A stretch of DNA of 64,000 nucleotides from Meandrina meandrites (lineage: Eukaryota > Cnidaria > Anthozoa > Scleractinia > Meandrinidae), in contig OY855916.1 of the NCBI GenBank assembly GCA_963693305.1, forward strand, positions 4,442,501 through 4,506,500, in the 5' to 3' direction. The notes beneath the pieces were generated by a model. The model was not told where the DNA came from, searched no databases, and saw only the letters and a list, made by a program, of their open reading frames with translations. This document shows positions 21,575 to 47,178 of the stretch, one piece after another; within the stretch, counting starts at the first letter, position 1; each line of letters opens with the position of its first letter. A program made the position numbers and the translations under genes.

Positions 21575-22193
21575 TTGTTGTTGTTGTTGTTGATGATGAT
21601 GATGATGATGATGTTGTTGTTGATGATGATGATGATGATGACGATGACGATAGCGATGACGAAAAAGATGACGATGGCGATGATGATGATGATGATGATG
21701 ATGACGATAGTGATGATGATGTAAAATCGAGTTTTGTGAGCTAAAGGTGGAGGTTTCGCACAAATGTAATAAAAACTGACCTGTTAACAGCATTTAGTAG
21801 ACTCTCCATTGCTTCTTTCGGTTTATGAACACAGCGGTAACACATTCCCTGGAGCAAGTGCCCCAAACACCAGTCATCCACGTAATTTTCATTTTTATCT
21901 ACAAAAGAAACAAACTAGAGCTTAAGTCTAGCAAAATTGAGAGAATTAAGCTAACTTGTACTCAGACCGGATGGGACGTGTTTTACATGCAATAGAAAAT
22001 CAGCTACATATTATCAACAACCGCAATGCCTTTGTATTCCTTTACGTTAGCAACGAAAGGCTTTTGATTTTGTGAGTTTACCTTTGGTTTCCTCTAATTC
22101 CACCAACGATGTCTGAACTAGTTTCAGCATCGGCTCAACTAGGTCTGGCCTGCGATGGAGAACCTTGAAGCCATTCCACAGGAGTATAAGCTC
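20764..22193 (-). pseudogene. Partial TTC39 duplicate (last four exons)
   Basis: Exons 22193-22082, 21898-21781, 21481-21365 and 21157-20764 match TTC39 exons 17-20 in length, splice sites and phase. All frames are open (ELILLWNGFKVLH, DDWCLGHLLQGMCYR, DFYLAPFACAEVGF, SRLHFRIHSALQEIKH). No copies of the first 16 exons precede it in 22.65-29 kb. It is therefore a 3' fragment that could survive only as an alternative terminus of the upstream full gene or as a dead duplicate; the open frames suggest it is recent. Confidence 0.8.
21540..21720. repeat. GAT/GTT trinucleotide microsatellite
   Basis: Mostly GAT repeats interrupted by a GTT block and some GAC. It lies within an intron of the TTC39 fragment. 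Poly-Asp, poly-Met and poly-His frames across it are artefacts of the repeat. Confidence 0.9.
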
Positions 22194-22645
22194 CTAATAG
22201 CAGTAAAGATAGACATACTTTTGAACCTTGCTTTTATATATAGCATAGCTCTTACCAGATTTCGGGAGCCCAGTAGCTGTGCGTCCGAACGATGTACGGA
22301 AGGACTGGGTTCTACTCCGAATGGCTTCTTCTACGGTTTAATTGATATCTTCGTTAGCCAGCGAACGCAGGCAGATTCCGCGTTGTTATTTCGCTTTTCG
22401 GCGGCGAGATACAACAACCGGAAATCTGTTTCCGTTCACCGCTCAGCCTAACTTCCGTTGACTGACGTAACATTAGTTTGTTGTATAGAGCGTTTACCTC
22501 ACGTGACCAGCGGCCATATTGATTTACTAAAACAAAACGACGCTTGTTACCGCATGCAAGATGGAAAATCGATTCTCCTTATATTACTTGTAGTTCTGAG
22601 ATTTGTCGATATGAAGTCTGTGAGCAGTCTCGCTTTTGCTTTGAA

Positions 22646-24530
22646 GTATCTGGAGACAACCAGTGGAAGGGGCTAGCCAGTCTTTGAGCATCCAAGCCCG
22701 GGATTGAAATCGCTGTAAAACACCTTTCAAACTCAAGTAGGACAACAACGAAGCAACTAGAAAAGGCGTTTTCGTTCTATTTTTTGTCTCTTTTCCGTAT
22801 AATTCTTGATACTTTTTCGTATTTCTAGCTGCTAAATATGTTCGTTACATTCCGATCCCACGCAAGCTATAAAAAATTAAAACTTCCTGTTTTGACTACG
22901 AACAGCCCCACATTCAAATGCAAATGCAATCTCGTGACTTTTTCTGCTCATGCTATCAGAGCTTGCACAAAAATTTTCCACAGACTTTGCTAGAGCCACT
23001 GTTCTCGGCCTTATGCACACTCCCTTTTTGGCCAAAGGTAAGTGTAGTGCTCAAAGTTAACCTTCAGTGCACTATAAAGCTTGTAATTTTCAGATCGGAT
23101 GCAGTTGAATTGAATCGAATATTACAGAAAGCTTTTCAAAAGTTTATAAAGAACTAATTCTTGTAGAGTTTGCTCACATCGCATCTGCTTTCTCTCTCAT
23201 TTGACTCTGGATTACAAAAAGTCATTTCGACTTAGGCCCGAATTGTTTTACATGTATATGCACGTAAGGCTGGTGAAACTTTGTAAAGACTTCAGCAAAT
23301 ACTTCTATGATATAACTGAACATTTGTTAACTGCAGGAGAAACATTTGAGCCAGAAGCTAGCATCACGGAGCAACTTCAGACGACTTACCATCGAGCATT
23401 AAACAACTGTAAGTACAGCAGTTCGTTTAACAGTGATTTAGAATACTCAATTTTCTTATCTGCTTAGGCACCAAACCAAATAGATTCAGACAACCTAATT
23501 CAGTTAAGTTCCAGTTGGTTGGCTTTAACTGTCTGACGCTAAAACGCTAAATGTTGGCAGTATGTGCAACTTTTAAGTTGCACATACACCGGCTTAAAAG
23601 TATAATAAGTACGAAAGAGAAAAACTCAAACTTCTCAGATATGAAGAGACTGTAGTGTATTTAGTGTAAAGTGTAAAGTGTATTTATTTGCAAAATTCCA
23701 TCTACTTGTGACCAGAAAACTGTGAGCACTTTTAATTTAATGAGTTCTAAATTGCTGAACTGTGAAGCGCCCAGCGGCGTGTCTGAATGAACTAGAGAAG
23801 TAAATAAACGACCAAATCTTTTATAGATCTGTATTATTTTGCTACAGATAATAGATCAGTTTTTCGTTACTCGATGACTCTTTTTATTAACTTTTATAAC
23901 TGTCCTGCAAGATTAAGCCAATGTCTTAATCTCGGAGTTTTTTAATGCTTTATTGTATACACATACACAACTTATATATAGACTTACAAACTTGCATTAT
24001 TGACACGTCTGACTTACTTAATTTTGGAGTTGAACTCTTGCTTTTCATTGACAGAAATTAGCAAATTCATTGGTTTGTTTCCAACTGTTTTTAATTTGTC
24101 AACAAGTCTCAAGATGGCAAAAGTTGGTGCTTTCAGAATTTCTTGAAAATGTATCAAGGAACTGAATTCTAACTTTGTTGTCGAAACAGTAATCTGAACT
24201 TACTATTTTGATTCCGAAATCCTGTAGGTCTCGGCAATGTCAATTTTAAAATACTTACTCCGCGCCTTAATGATCATTCCGCTTATGCTATCATAACTTG
24301 TGTTAAACTATATATCTGCATAATAAGTAACGTCCAAACAGAACATATTAGGGTCAGGAATTTTCTTCGAAGATACAGCTGAACTAAAATAAATAGTTTA
24401 CATATATAGATCGATCAATTTCGAAAAAGAAGGGTAGACACAAATTTGACGCCCAGATGTGGGGCTATCTGTAGATTTTCCTGGTTAAATAGCAAAAGTG
24501 GTAAAGAATATTTATTATATTGTATTTATG
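22646..24530. other. Mostly non-coding; one candidate exon pair
   Basis: Beyond the candidate exons at 22983-23429, I see AT-rich sequence with no supported gene. The homology to the TTC39 locus ends near 22645. Confidence 0.35.
22983..23429 (+). CDS. Two candidate exons of an unknown gene
   Basis: An exon from about 22983 (acceptor CCACAG) to 23038 (donor AAAG|GTAAGT) reads FARATVLGLMHTPFLAK and ends in phase 1. A second exon, about 23337 (acceptor ACTGCAG) to 23429 (donor AACT|GTAAGT), starts in the matching phase and reads ETFEPEASITEQLQ then YHRALNN. Splice sites are strong and phases agree, but no first or last exon was found and I do not recognise the protein. Confidence 0.3.
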
Positions 24531-24713
24531 GGTTAGAGACTGTTGTGAGTGTTTTGTTTACAAATACACGCACGCGCTGGCCGCACAATGAACGAGAAAT
24601 TTTCAATACTGCACGAGGCGTAGCCGAGTGCAGTATTGAAAATTTCGAGTTCATTGTGCGGCCAGCAAGTGCGTGTATTTGTAAACAAAACACGAACTAA
24701 CAGTCTCTAACCC
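24531..24713. repeat. Long near-perfect foldback
   Basis: Arm GGTTAGAGACTGTT...GAAATTTTCAATACTGCACG pairs with its complement ending at 24713. Each arm is about 85 bases with only a few mismatches around a loop of under 10 bases. No coding frame. Confidence 0.9.
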
Positions 24714-26820
24714 TTTTAATATACAATCTGAGTACACTGCACGCAATACACAATTTCGCGAACTTTGAACAAGAATTTTAATGATTCAGCTGTATCTAAG
24801 TAGTACAAAATTATACTGGCGTAGTTTAAGAATATAGAAATCACAAAAAGCCATACATAATTAAATATAAATGAGGCTTAAAATCATTTACAAAATCGTT
24901 CATAAGCTGAAAACGTTCATAAAAAAGTCAGCGAGATTGCGAGAAGCATGTTTAAAGCAAGTCAATCGCTTTTCTTTGACACGTTATAAGTGAACGCAAA
25001 ATTGCAATTTTCAAATCTTGCATTTCCAAAGTCAACAAATTTAGGGGAACTTGTAGGTGCGAACGTATTTTGATACGTAATTTCGTTTGTACTTCAAAAG
25101 TAAAGTTTCTCTCAAATTAAATTAAAAATAATCAGATTTTACGTTCTGCAAAGCTACAAAAAAGCCCGAAACTGTTTTTGTTCAAATAGCAGATTGCAGA
25201 ATAACGCACACAAAAATTAAATCGTTAAGTTTAGCTTACGTTTGAAAATAGCAACGCTCCAGTTTGTTTGCCTCTTGGTATTTACCGGTATCGCTTCGTT
25301 GATAATTTGAGGGATTTGTTCTTCCACTATTTCTGCAAGTCAGCTGAAGCCATTGTCAATAATGCACGATTTTTATGCGTTATTGTCAATAACGCACTGT
25401 CGGAGTTTGCTGACGTCAGGTAAAGTAAAATCACGTGCTCGATTTTAACCAATTGCGCGCGTGGATTTTGGACAGTGAACGAAGATTGTGTATTAACATG
25501 ATATGCCGGTTCGGCATATTCGTCTCACCTGCACTGCGTGCATTTCTTTGCAGCACGGAAATATTCCAGTTGGCTGAAATATCCGAAAATATAAAAAAAA
25601 AAAAGAAAAAAAGGAAATGGGTGATTGATGTGAGCTTCTAGGTCTCAATTTTCTGAAATTTTTATTTGGGTTAGAGTGGTTTTACTTCACCCGTGAAACA
25701 CTAACTAATCTTTCACATAGTATTACACACTAATTCTATTGTTTTCTTTTGTTTCGTTTTGACTATTACGCACTAATTGCTACATTTTGTTTCACGTGTT
25801 AAATGAAATCACTCTAAAAGTATTGGACGTACTGGCTTGTACGTTTTTCTGATATCATCTCAATAGAACGATTTCACATAACTCGACTTTTAGATGCTAA
25901 TAAGTGCCGTTGAATGCTAATGAGGAAGAACAATTCTTCGTGTGCTTTTTTAGCCCTTGTTATACGATTTTTTGGTATTTTTTGTACTTGTCTATTGCTT
26001 TTAAGTTCTACAAATGCATGCATATTTTTCTTGTCAGATGGACTGTTAGAAAGACAGATTGTGTAAAAAATAGATCAAGAACGGCATTCTTTGTTTGGTG
26101 TTGTTTGGCAAATCTGGGACATAGGTGCGCACGCTGGTATGAACGCAAATCAAAAGTCTCTTTTGTTCTTCCTCGTTTGCATTTAATGATACTCATTAGC
26201 ATATAAAAAACGACGTATGCGAAATCGTTCTAATATGTTATGACCAATTGCAATTTTTCCGCACTGCGTGCATTGTTTTACCGCACGTGCCAGACGAGAT
26301 CAGACAAGTGTGCCGAACGGCCGCCAATGCGTCGCATATAGGTAAACAAGCCACCATTTTTTATTCCTCTGATCAGTCAAGGTGAAAATTTCCCGGTAGA
26401 TCTTGAAATATATTTCTTTCTGACATCCGAAATGATTCCTCGACCTTTTTTTTTGGTTCTGTAATGAAATAAACTGCCGTGTAAGACACACGAAAGTGAC
26501 CCTGAAATTGGTATTCGCCGATTGGGCAAAATAATACAAAAGTAATTGTTTTTGCTCAATCAGGAACTAGCATTCCCAGAACCGTTTGGAAATGATCTGG
26601 AGAGACTCGTTTCCCAGGGGCTATCATCACTTTTATAGAAAACTTTCGTCGCTACGATTTCTGCCCGGTTTACTTCGTTTTGCCCTGACTTACTGCCCCT
26701 GGGTCTCCGAGGATGGTATATACTGTATTATTAAAAACTAGCAATGGTCTATTGCAATTCCTGAGTTTTGATTGGTTAAGTTTGGGGAGCTCAAATATTG
26801 CAATTCTTTTGGGCGTTTTT
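24714..26820. other. Non-coding stretch
   Basis: AT-rich sequence with scattered open frames lacking splice context or recognisable domains. No gene is supported. Confidence 0.45.
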
Positions 26821-26823
26821 AAT

Positions 26824-26827
26824 TAAA

Positions 26828-26861
<34 letters not shown>

Positions 26862-26928
26862 CGTTATAGCCAACTCGTTGGCTATCTACCATCTCATATC
26901 CAACGCGCGCTCGTGGAATAATTGTTAA
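26824..26928. repeat. Foldback element
   Basis: AACAATTATTCCACTCGCGC and TTGGATATGAGAT on the left pair with ATCTCATATCCAACGCGCGC and GGAATAATTGTT on the right, with a short inner stem GCCAACTCGTTGGC at the turn. Confidence 0.85.
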
Positions 26929-27718
26929 AGTGTTACTATGATCAAATTTTCACCCCTTGCAATTTTAGACATTTCAATGAGTATTTAACGAAAGATTCAA
27001 AATGCCGTTTTCCGTTTTCGAATATCTATTTTAGTTCCGGAGATATTAAAGCTTAACAAAAATCGTAAAATCTATTCTACCCAATTTTTTGTCAAATACA
27101 AAAATCTCGGTCATTTTTCTGCAGAGACCAATGAAACTTCCCAGACAAATAGTTCCACAGGTGACACACCTACAGTTGTAAGAAAATTATGTTACCATAG
27201 CAACTCACTCTTTTCCAGTCCCCATCAATTTGTTTTTAATATTTTAGAATTTTTCAGTCTGGAAAAATTAAACCGAGGCAAGACGTCTGCCAAATCGATT
27301 GATATGCTTGCCAGATCTCGCATGTAAAGCATCATTTACAAATATTAAAAAGGAATGCCAGCATTGGCCAGAAAAGCCTTTACAAATGGGGGGATCTGGA
27401 ACCTAGTATGTCGCCATGGTAACCAAGTTGTAAAGTTCATATTGTGAAACACGACTAGCAGAGTGTTACTGCAAAGAATCAGAGACTTTCAATATAAATT
27501 GGCTGAGATTTCACTTTCTTCATATTTAATCAGAATTTGATTGAGTCTATGACGTCATTACTTTGCTAATTTGCATATGTTTAAAAAGTTGAATATCTCT
27601 GGAAAGAAAAGAGATATTGGAAAACAGTAAACGGCATTCTTCTTCTCATATAAAGTACTTGTTAATATTTTAAAACGGCTACGAAAGAAAAGATGCGAAT
27701 TTCATCATAGTAGCACTT

Positions 27719-27915
27719 TAAGGGCGCGTTCGTTTGGGGATATTCTGGAATAAGAATATATTCTGGAATATATTCCAGCTATTCTGCTCCTGGGAGCAGA
27801 ATAGCCGGAATGGAAATCCGAGCATTCCGGAATAGGAAGAGCAGCCAAACGAACGCTAACTTGCATTATTCCAATTATTCTTATTCCGGATTGATCCCAA
27901 ACGAACGCGCCCTAA
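27719..27915. mobile_element. 191-bp MITE with TAA duplication (PIF/Harbinger-like)
   Basis: Ends GGGCGCGTTCGTTTGGG (27722) and CCCAAACGAACGCGCCC (to 27912) are exact inverted repeats, flanked by TAA on both sides. A 3-bp TWA duplication is typical of PIF/Harbinger. The interior is built of ATTCCGGAATA words and has no coding frame. Confidence 0.85.
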
Positions 27916-28051
27916 ATGTAATGTCATATGATAATGATATATAAGTCATATTTACCTCGACTAAACGATCCAGAACAAAACTTGAAGCAATCTCCAATAA
28001 TCTGTTATTTTTAAAAGTTAATTTTATTACTTCTACTGTTCTCTCTGCAGC

Positions 28052-28262
28052 TGAATGTGGGAGGCGCGGTGTCCAAATGGTCAGCGTGCCTGACTTCGGA
28101 TCGAGCGGTCCGGGTTCAAGCGCTGGCCGGGGACACTGCATTGTGTTCTTGGGCAAAACACGTAACTCACGGTGTCTCTCCCCACGCAGGTGTATCAATG
28201 GGTACCGGCAAATTTAATGCTGGGGATAACCCTGCGATGGTCAAGCATCCCATCCAGGGATC
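28052..28262 (+). mobile_element. tRNA-derived SINE
   Basis: It begins GGAGGCGCGGTGTCCAAATG, has B box GGGTTCAAGCG (28110-28120), the shared GTGTTCTTGGGCAAAACACG body and the GATGGTCAAGCATCCCATCC 3' part. It belongs to the same family as 13861, 54779 and 40218. Confidence 0.85.
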
Positions 28263-29006
28263 GGAGAAATATAGAAATGGTTGTCGATGGCAAACTTTGT
28301 CTGCAATTTGAATACGATTTGAAACATTATTATATAATTTCAAATCCTGGGCATAATTTATTTTTAATAATAGTGCAATGTAACGCTTAATTCAGTCAGC
28401 ATCGCTTTTGAATGGCCTAATGCGACAAAGCTCAATATTAAACCTTCCATGGCCAGACTTCGGTGGCCTTCAGTTTGGTTGTCAAGTTAACCAGGAGACA
28501 CTGTTAGGTTGGACATCTTCGAGAATGCGGGGAGGGAAACGCTATACACTTTTTTCTGGAACACCATGCATCATTTACCCCCTGTGTATTTTTAACTGTA
28601 TAAACGACAACTCATTACCACTTACAGGTAACAAATTGTCACTAACTTAATGATATCCGAAAATCACCAAGACGGGGACAATATAAAATGGTACATTCGA
28701 AAGACTGGAAAGAAACATAAATTAATTAACCCAACCCAATATGTCCATAATATTCGCTTTGCTTTAAAATAACTATTTACAAGGCTAAAAAGATTAAAAA
28801 AATGTTTAAAAAAGAAAAACCGAAGGTTTTCGACTTAAATAAGTCATCATTTCATTTTACCCAAATGGTGACTTAATTAAGTCGAAAACCTTCGGTTTTT
28901 CTTTTTTAAACATTTTTTTAAATCTTTTAAGCCTTGTAAATAGTTACATGTTCCAACCCAATGTGTTTAATTCATCTTTACTAGGTGTGTACTGGACGTG
29001 TGAGAG
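28263..29006. other. Upstream region of the CHAT gene
   Basis: Holds the foldback at 28771-28944 and AT-rich sequence. An acceptor-like TTTACTAG at about 28976-28983 could begin the main CHAT exon. No upstream coding exon was identified. Confidence 0.4.
28771..28944. repeat. Foldback element upstream of the CHAT gene
   Basis: CTATTTACAAGGCTAAAAAG and AAGAAAAACCGAAGGTTTTC on the left pair with their complements on the right. Arms are about 73 bases around a loop of about 28 bases. The transcript could form a long hairpin if it extends upstream. Confidence 0.9.
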
Positions 29007-29039
29007 GTGTCTTCTTCACATCAATATACATCTATAAAA

Positions 29040-31301
29040 ATGATGAGAGATATGATAGAGTTATGCAAACAAGTCCATCGCGTTGCCAAACACTTGGGTG
29101 TAAGAATTGTAGAAGGAGCGGCTTGCAACTATCTTGGCAATATTTATCAAAGGCTGGGTGATTTTCAACAAGCCATAGAATACCACACGCAACATCTTAC
29201 CATTGTCAAAGAATTGAGAGACAGGGCTGCAGAAGGTGCCACCTATGGTAATCTTGGCAATGCTTACTGCAGTCTGGGTGATTTGAAACAAGCCATAGAG
29301 TGCCACACACAATCTCACAGCATTTCCATAGAATTGGGGGACAGGGCCGGAGAAGGAAGGGCCTACTGCCATCTTGGCAATGCTTATCAAAGGCTGGGTG
29401 ATTTCAAACAAGCCATAGAGTACCACACGCAACATCTTAGCATTACCAAAGAACTGGGGGACAGGGCTGGACAGGGACGTGCCTATGGCAATCTTGGCAA
29501 TGACTTCCGGCGTGTGAGTGATTTCAAACGGTCCATAGAGTACCATTTGCAACGTCTGAGCATTGCCAAAGAATTAGGGGACAGGGCTGGGGAAGGACGT
29601 GCCTATGGCAACCTTGGCAACGCTTACCAGGGTCTGAATGATTTCAAAAACGCCATAGAGTACCATAAGCAAGATCTTGCCATTTCCAAAGAACTGGGGG
29701 ATAGAGCTGCAGAGGGAGCTGCCTGTGGTTGTCTTGGCAATGATTTCCATTGTCTGTGTGATTTTAAACAAGCCATAGAGTACCACACGCAATGTCTAAG
29801 CATTGCCAAAGAAGTGGGAGATAGGGTTGCCGAAGGACGGGCTTGTTACTTTTTAGGTTGTGATTTTGAGTTTTCAGATGCTTTGGACGATGCTGTTGAT
29901 TATTATCGAGCCAGTGTCAAACGGTTAAATGACGTGAGAGCTCTTTTGCAGTCTGAAGATGGGTTTAAAATAATCTTTCGCAATGAAAGTCAACGTGCCT
30001 ACCTTGCTCTGTGGAGAACATTAGTTAGGCTTGAAAAGACCAATGAGGCTTTGTGTGTTGCTGAGCAAGGTCGAGCACAGGCGTTGTTGGATCTCATGAA
30101 ATTACAATATGACTCTGAATTGCTGGTGTCTGGGTCATTTGAACCTGAACTTACCATCCCTGACACATTGAGTGTCATATCTACACAATCAGTTTTCGTA
30201 GCACTTGAAAAGAACAAAATTCATTTCTGGATACTCTGCAATGGAAAGAATGTTCAGTTTCGACAAAACAAGGTAGACGAAGATGCCGCCACCTTTTTGG
30301 AGTGTTTACGGAAAGATGTATTTAAAGAAAATGACATTGCTGCTCGAGTTACCTGTGAAAATCGTTCCTTGGATGAGCTAAGAAAGAAATTGCCGCCCAG
30401 TAACGATTTTGAACAGGAAACCGTGAAGGCATCACAATGCGAAAACAATTCTTTGCGCACACTTCATGATTGTATTATTGGTCCCGTTGCCGATTTGCTT
30501 CAAGGGGGAGAATTAGTCATTGTGCCGGATGGTCCATTATGCCTGGCCCCTTATGCTGCACTATTAGATGGCAAATCAAGATATCTGAGTGAATCTGTCA
30601 GGATACGCATTGCTCCCTCGCTGACGAGTTTAAAGCTGATCGCAGATTCTGCGCAGGACTACCACAGTACAAGTGGAGTACTGCTCGTGGGAGATCCATG
30701 TGTGGAGGAAGTTACCAACGAACGAGGTGAGCGCATTTTATCGCCGTTGCTATACGCCAGAAGGGAAGTAAAGATGATAGGAGGAATGCTGGGTATCAAG
30801 CCTCTCATTGGGAAAAAAGCAACCAAAGAAGAGGTGTTGAAACGAATCGGTTCAGTTGCCTTGATACACATAGCAGCACATGGTGATATGAAATCTGGTG
30901 AAATTGCCTTGGCTCCAAATCCAGTACGGAAATCCAAGATCCCTGATGAGGGAGATTTCATGTTGAAGATGGCAGATGTGCAAACTGTTCAGCTACGAGC
31001 AAGGCTTGTTGTGCTAAGTTGCTGTCATAGTGCACAAGGCGCGGTTACGCCTGAGGGTGTGGTCGGTATTGCAAGAGCTTTCCTTGGTGCAGGTGCTCGT
31101 TCTGTTCTGGTGTCTCTCTGGGCAATTGATGACGAGGCCACTATGGAGTTTATGAAGAGTTTCTATCAGCATCTACGTCGTGGGTTTAAAGCCACTGTAG
31201 CTCTTAACTGGGCTATGAAATGTCTTCGCGAGTCGGAGAAGTTTGGTGCAGTGAAGTACTGGGCTCCGTTTGTGCTCATTGGCGATGATGTCACGATATA
31301 A
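29040..31301 (+). CDS. TPR-CHAT caspase-like protein
   Basis: The ATG at 29040 gives 753 residues in one uninterrupted exon. Residues about 25-265 hold six 40-residue TPRs of the GPSM2/kinesin-light-chain type (each LGNxY/F...DFKxAIEYHxQxLxIxKELGDRAxEG) plus a worn seventh. After a helical linker comes a CHAT domain (about 440-750) with conserved RIAPSLTSL, the catalytic His614 in IHIAAHGDM and Cys662 in LSCCHSAQG, then [20 protein letters not shown] and [13 protein letters not shown] is a caspase/separase-fold peptidase. In bacteria, TPR-CHAT acts in antiphage and gasdermin-activating systems; the coral role is unknown. No signal peptide or membrane segment. An upstream exon is possible. A remnant of a second copy lies at 18055. 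Confidence 0.92.
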   Translation: MMRDMIELCKQVHRVAKHLGVRIVEGAACNYLGNIYQRLGDFQQAIEYHTQHLTIVKELRDRAAEGATYGNLGNAYCSLGDLKQAIECHTQSHSISIELGDRAGEGRAYCHLGNAYQRLGDFKQAIEYHTQHLSITKELGDRAGQGRAYGNLGNDFRRVSDFKRSIEYHLQRLSIAKELGDRAGEGRAYGNLGNAYQGLNDFKNAIEYHKQDLAISKELGDRAAEGAACGCLGNDFHCLCDFKQAIEYHTQCLSIAKEVGDRVAEGRACYFLGCDFEFSDALDDAVDYYRASVKRLNDVRALLQSEDGFKIIFRNESQRAYLALWRTLVRLEKTNEALCVAEQGRAQALLDLMKLQYDSELLVSGSFEPELTIPDTLSVISTQSVFVALEKNKIHFWILCNGKNVQFRQNKVDEDAATFLECLRKDVFKENDIAARVTCENRSLDELRKKLPPSNDFEQETVKASQCENNSLRTLHDCIIGPVADLLQGGELVIVPDGPLCLAPYAALLDGKSRYLSESVRIRIAPSLTSLKLIADSAQDYHSTSGVLLVGDPCVEEVTNERGERILSPLLYARREVKMIGGMLGIKPLIGKKATKEEVLKRIGSVALIHIAAHGDMKSGEIALAPNPVRKSKIPDEGDFMLKMADVQTVQLRARLVVLSCCHSAQGAVTPEGVVGIARAFLGAGARSVLVSLWAIDDEATMEFMKSFYQHLRRGFKATVALNWAMKCLRESEKFGAVKYWAPFVLIGDDVTI

Positions 31302-33407
31302 TTGGGAGTGAATCAGTGAAGGTAATGTGAGTAGTATTTTCTTTAAACTTTTAACTGCGTTGAGATTTTGGTTGGTTGTAATAGCTACCTGTAAAATTAA
31401 TGTATTTCGTGAAGTGTGAGTTTTAAACCCTTTGATATTTTCGACAGCGTTTTAGTTGAGTTTGTAACGTGCAGAATATCAAAAAAACACAAGTTCATGT
31501 TTCTCTAGATACGTTTGTTTCATGTAGATAAGTATCATGTTTTCTAAAGAAAACAGATTACTATTGCTGGAATGTAGAAGCTGCGATTGTTTAGACAGCG
31601 AAACCAGTCTAGCTTTCTTTGACTATCTTTTTCACGTTTTATCCCAATCAGGATTTTGATGATTATAGTATAGCAATTTTCGTGATTTTTTGCCATTGTC
31701 TCACAGGTTTGCACTCGCAACGTCAGTGGAGTATGCCAACAGAAAGCTAAATCCTTAATCTTCTATCTCCGTAAGGATTTGTTTATAAATTCCACGAGCA
31801 CTGAAACCGTCAGTCTCCTTGATTTGTCTCCAAGACATCACCAGCTCTCGAATCGAATCTTCGAGGGGAAGTCTTGAAATAAGTTTCTATTTTAAGGAAA
31901 ATTTTATTAAATCACGAGAAGTATATTTGAAACGGCAAGCTTTATCTCTTCGGTTGTCTTCGGACTTCTTTAGGTTAACTTCTGACATTTTCGTAAGTCG
32001 TCGGCTAAACTGTGAAAATCTGCAGTAGACTTCGGGTCTGCTTTGGAAATGTCCGCAATACTTCGCGTTAATTTCGGAAATCTTCGTGTCAATTTCGGAA
32101 AGAAGAGTCATAGGTACTCTGTATTGTAGTATTGCTCTTGTCCAAACAGAATCGAGTTATTTTGTTCAGTGTACTATAAATGTAAGTAAATTAAGATGGA
32201 ACAAGTATTTACACTCTCATATGCCGTTTTGTGTTGCAGAAGCTGAGTCACCACAGAAGACAGAATGTAGTTAAACAGACGTTTAAGAGATTTTTTTGAC
32301 AGTGTGTAGTTTTTGGCGCTTGTTTCTTCTGATACCGTAAGAGAGCAAACAAGCAAAATCTTAAGTCGTTCAGTGTCATATTTTCAAAGAGAGAACAGTT
32401 ATCCTCGGATGAAGTTGCAGTAGGAAAACTAAACGTTTTTTAAAACGTTTAGTAAAGACAAGTATCATATGTTTTTGGGAAAACATATGACTAGAATTCT
32501 TTCAAGTTAACATTTACAAAATCCCAGGAGTATATCAAGTACTTGTATTTTCAAGCAAGTTTCAAAGTAGGTGGCGACCGCCATTGTTTATTGGGACAAA
32601 CATGGCACGAAATACAGTCCATCCCATGTATATAGAAAAAGCCGATATACAGTAATGTGGAACATTAAACGCTGTAAACTAAGGCACCTTGTAACAAAAA
32701 ATTGCTGAGAAAAATTTGAGATTTGTAGGTTCACTGGAAAGCCAGTAATCACTTTTTTAAATTTCTTTATATTTGCACGTAAATTGTCGTGTGGACGCGA
32801 ACCAATTATGAAAAAAAAAATCATTTCTTTACTTCCTTTTATTTGCTGTTTGTCTGGTCATTTACATTAACACCTGTTTTCTTTTCACTTTCTTTTCACT
32901 TTCTTCTCTATATTGGGTTAGCCCCGGCGGGGTTTTCCTAGACTGTTCACAGCCCTCTATTTTTTCGTGTTTTTCGTGATCACCGGAACCCGCCACAAGC
33001 CTGAGTGAAAAACCTCTTTGGTAAAGGTGTTTTCCCATGTCCTCAAGTTCTTAACGTGCTTAATCTATTGTAATCTATTTTATTTTGGAAGCAAGAGAGA
33101 TTCAAGCTTTCTTTATTTACAAATTGCTTAAAAGCCTTTACATAAATACTCTTAAAATAAAACGCATTTATAACCACCGATTTACACATTCACACTAAAA
33201 ATTTTCTTTAGAAGGGATAACAGTGTACGGGGGTTTGGGTACAAGTGATAAATACATTAGTCTAAAGCTATCTCGCTGAATTTCATGTATGTACAAACAC
33301 ATTTCTTAATTTGCTATAAATTTAGAAAGGCACTCACTCAACACCACCCTGTACAATTCAAAACTAAACCCTACACGCGTAGAAAAGCAAGTGAAGCAGA
33401 ATATCTT
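31302..33407. other. Intergenic, between CHAT and TTC39
   Basis: All of this lies in the right duplicate copy. It contains the empty TTAA site (32867-32870) and no supported gene. The two genes converge here (CHAT plus, TTC39 minus). Confidence 0.6.

Positions 33408-47178
<13,771 letters not shown>

Larger units (their letters stand above)
18055..22645. repeat. Left copy of segmental duplication
   Basis: This block matches 30840-30897 plus 31356-35381 in order and orientation with high identity. Differences: the CHAT body is missing, a 659-bp TTAA-flanked element is inserted at 19557-20215, and the trinucleotide tract differs. It contains the last four exons of TTC39 (20764-22193, minus). 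Confidence 0.9.

Noticed and set aside
21538..21744. Poly-Asp, poly-Met and poly-His open frames
   Set aside because: They are translations of a GAT microsatellite within an intron.
29061..29809. Antisense open frames over the TPR region
   Set aside because: They follow the 120-bp repeat of the TPR array and mirror the real gene; no independent signals support them.
29100..29900. CRISPR-like regular repeats
   Set aside because: The 120-bp periodicity is coding TPR sequence in a eukaryotic gene, with no spacers.
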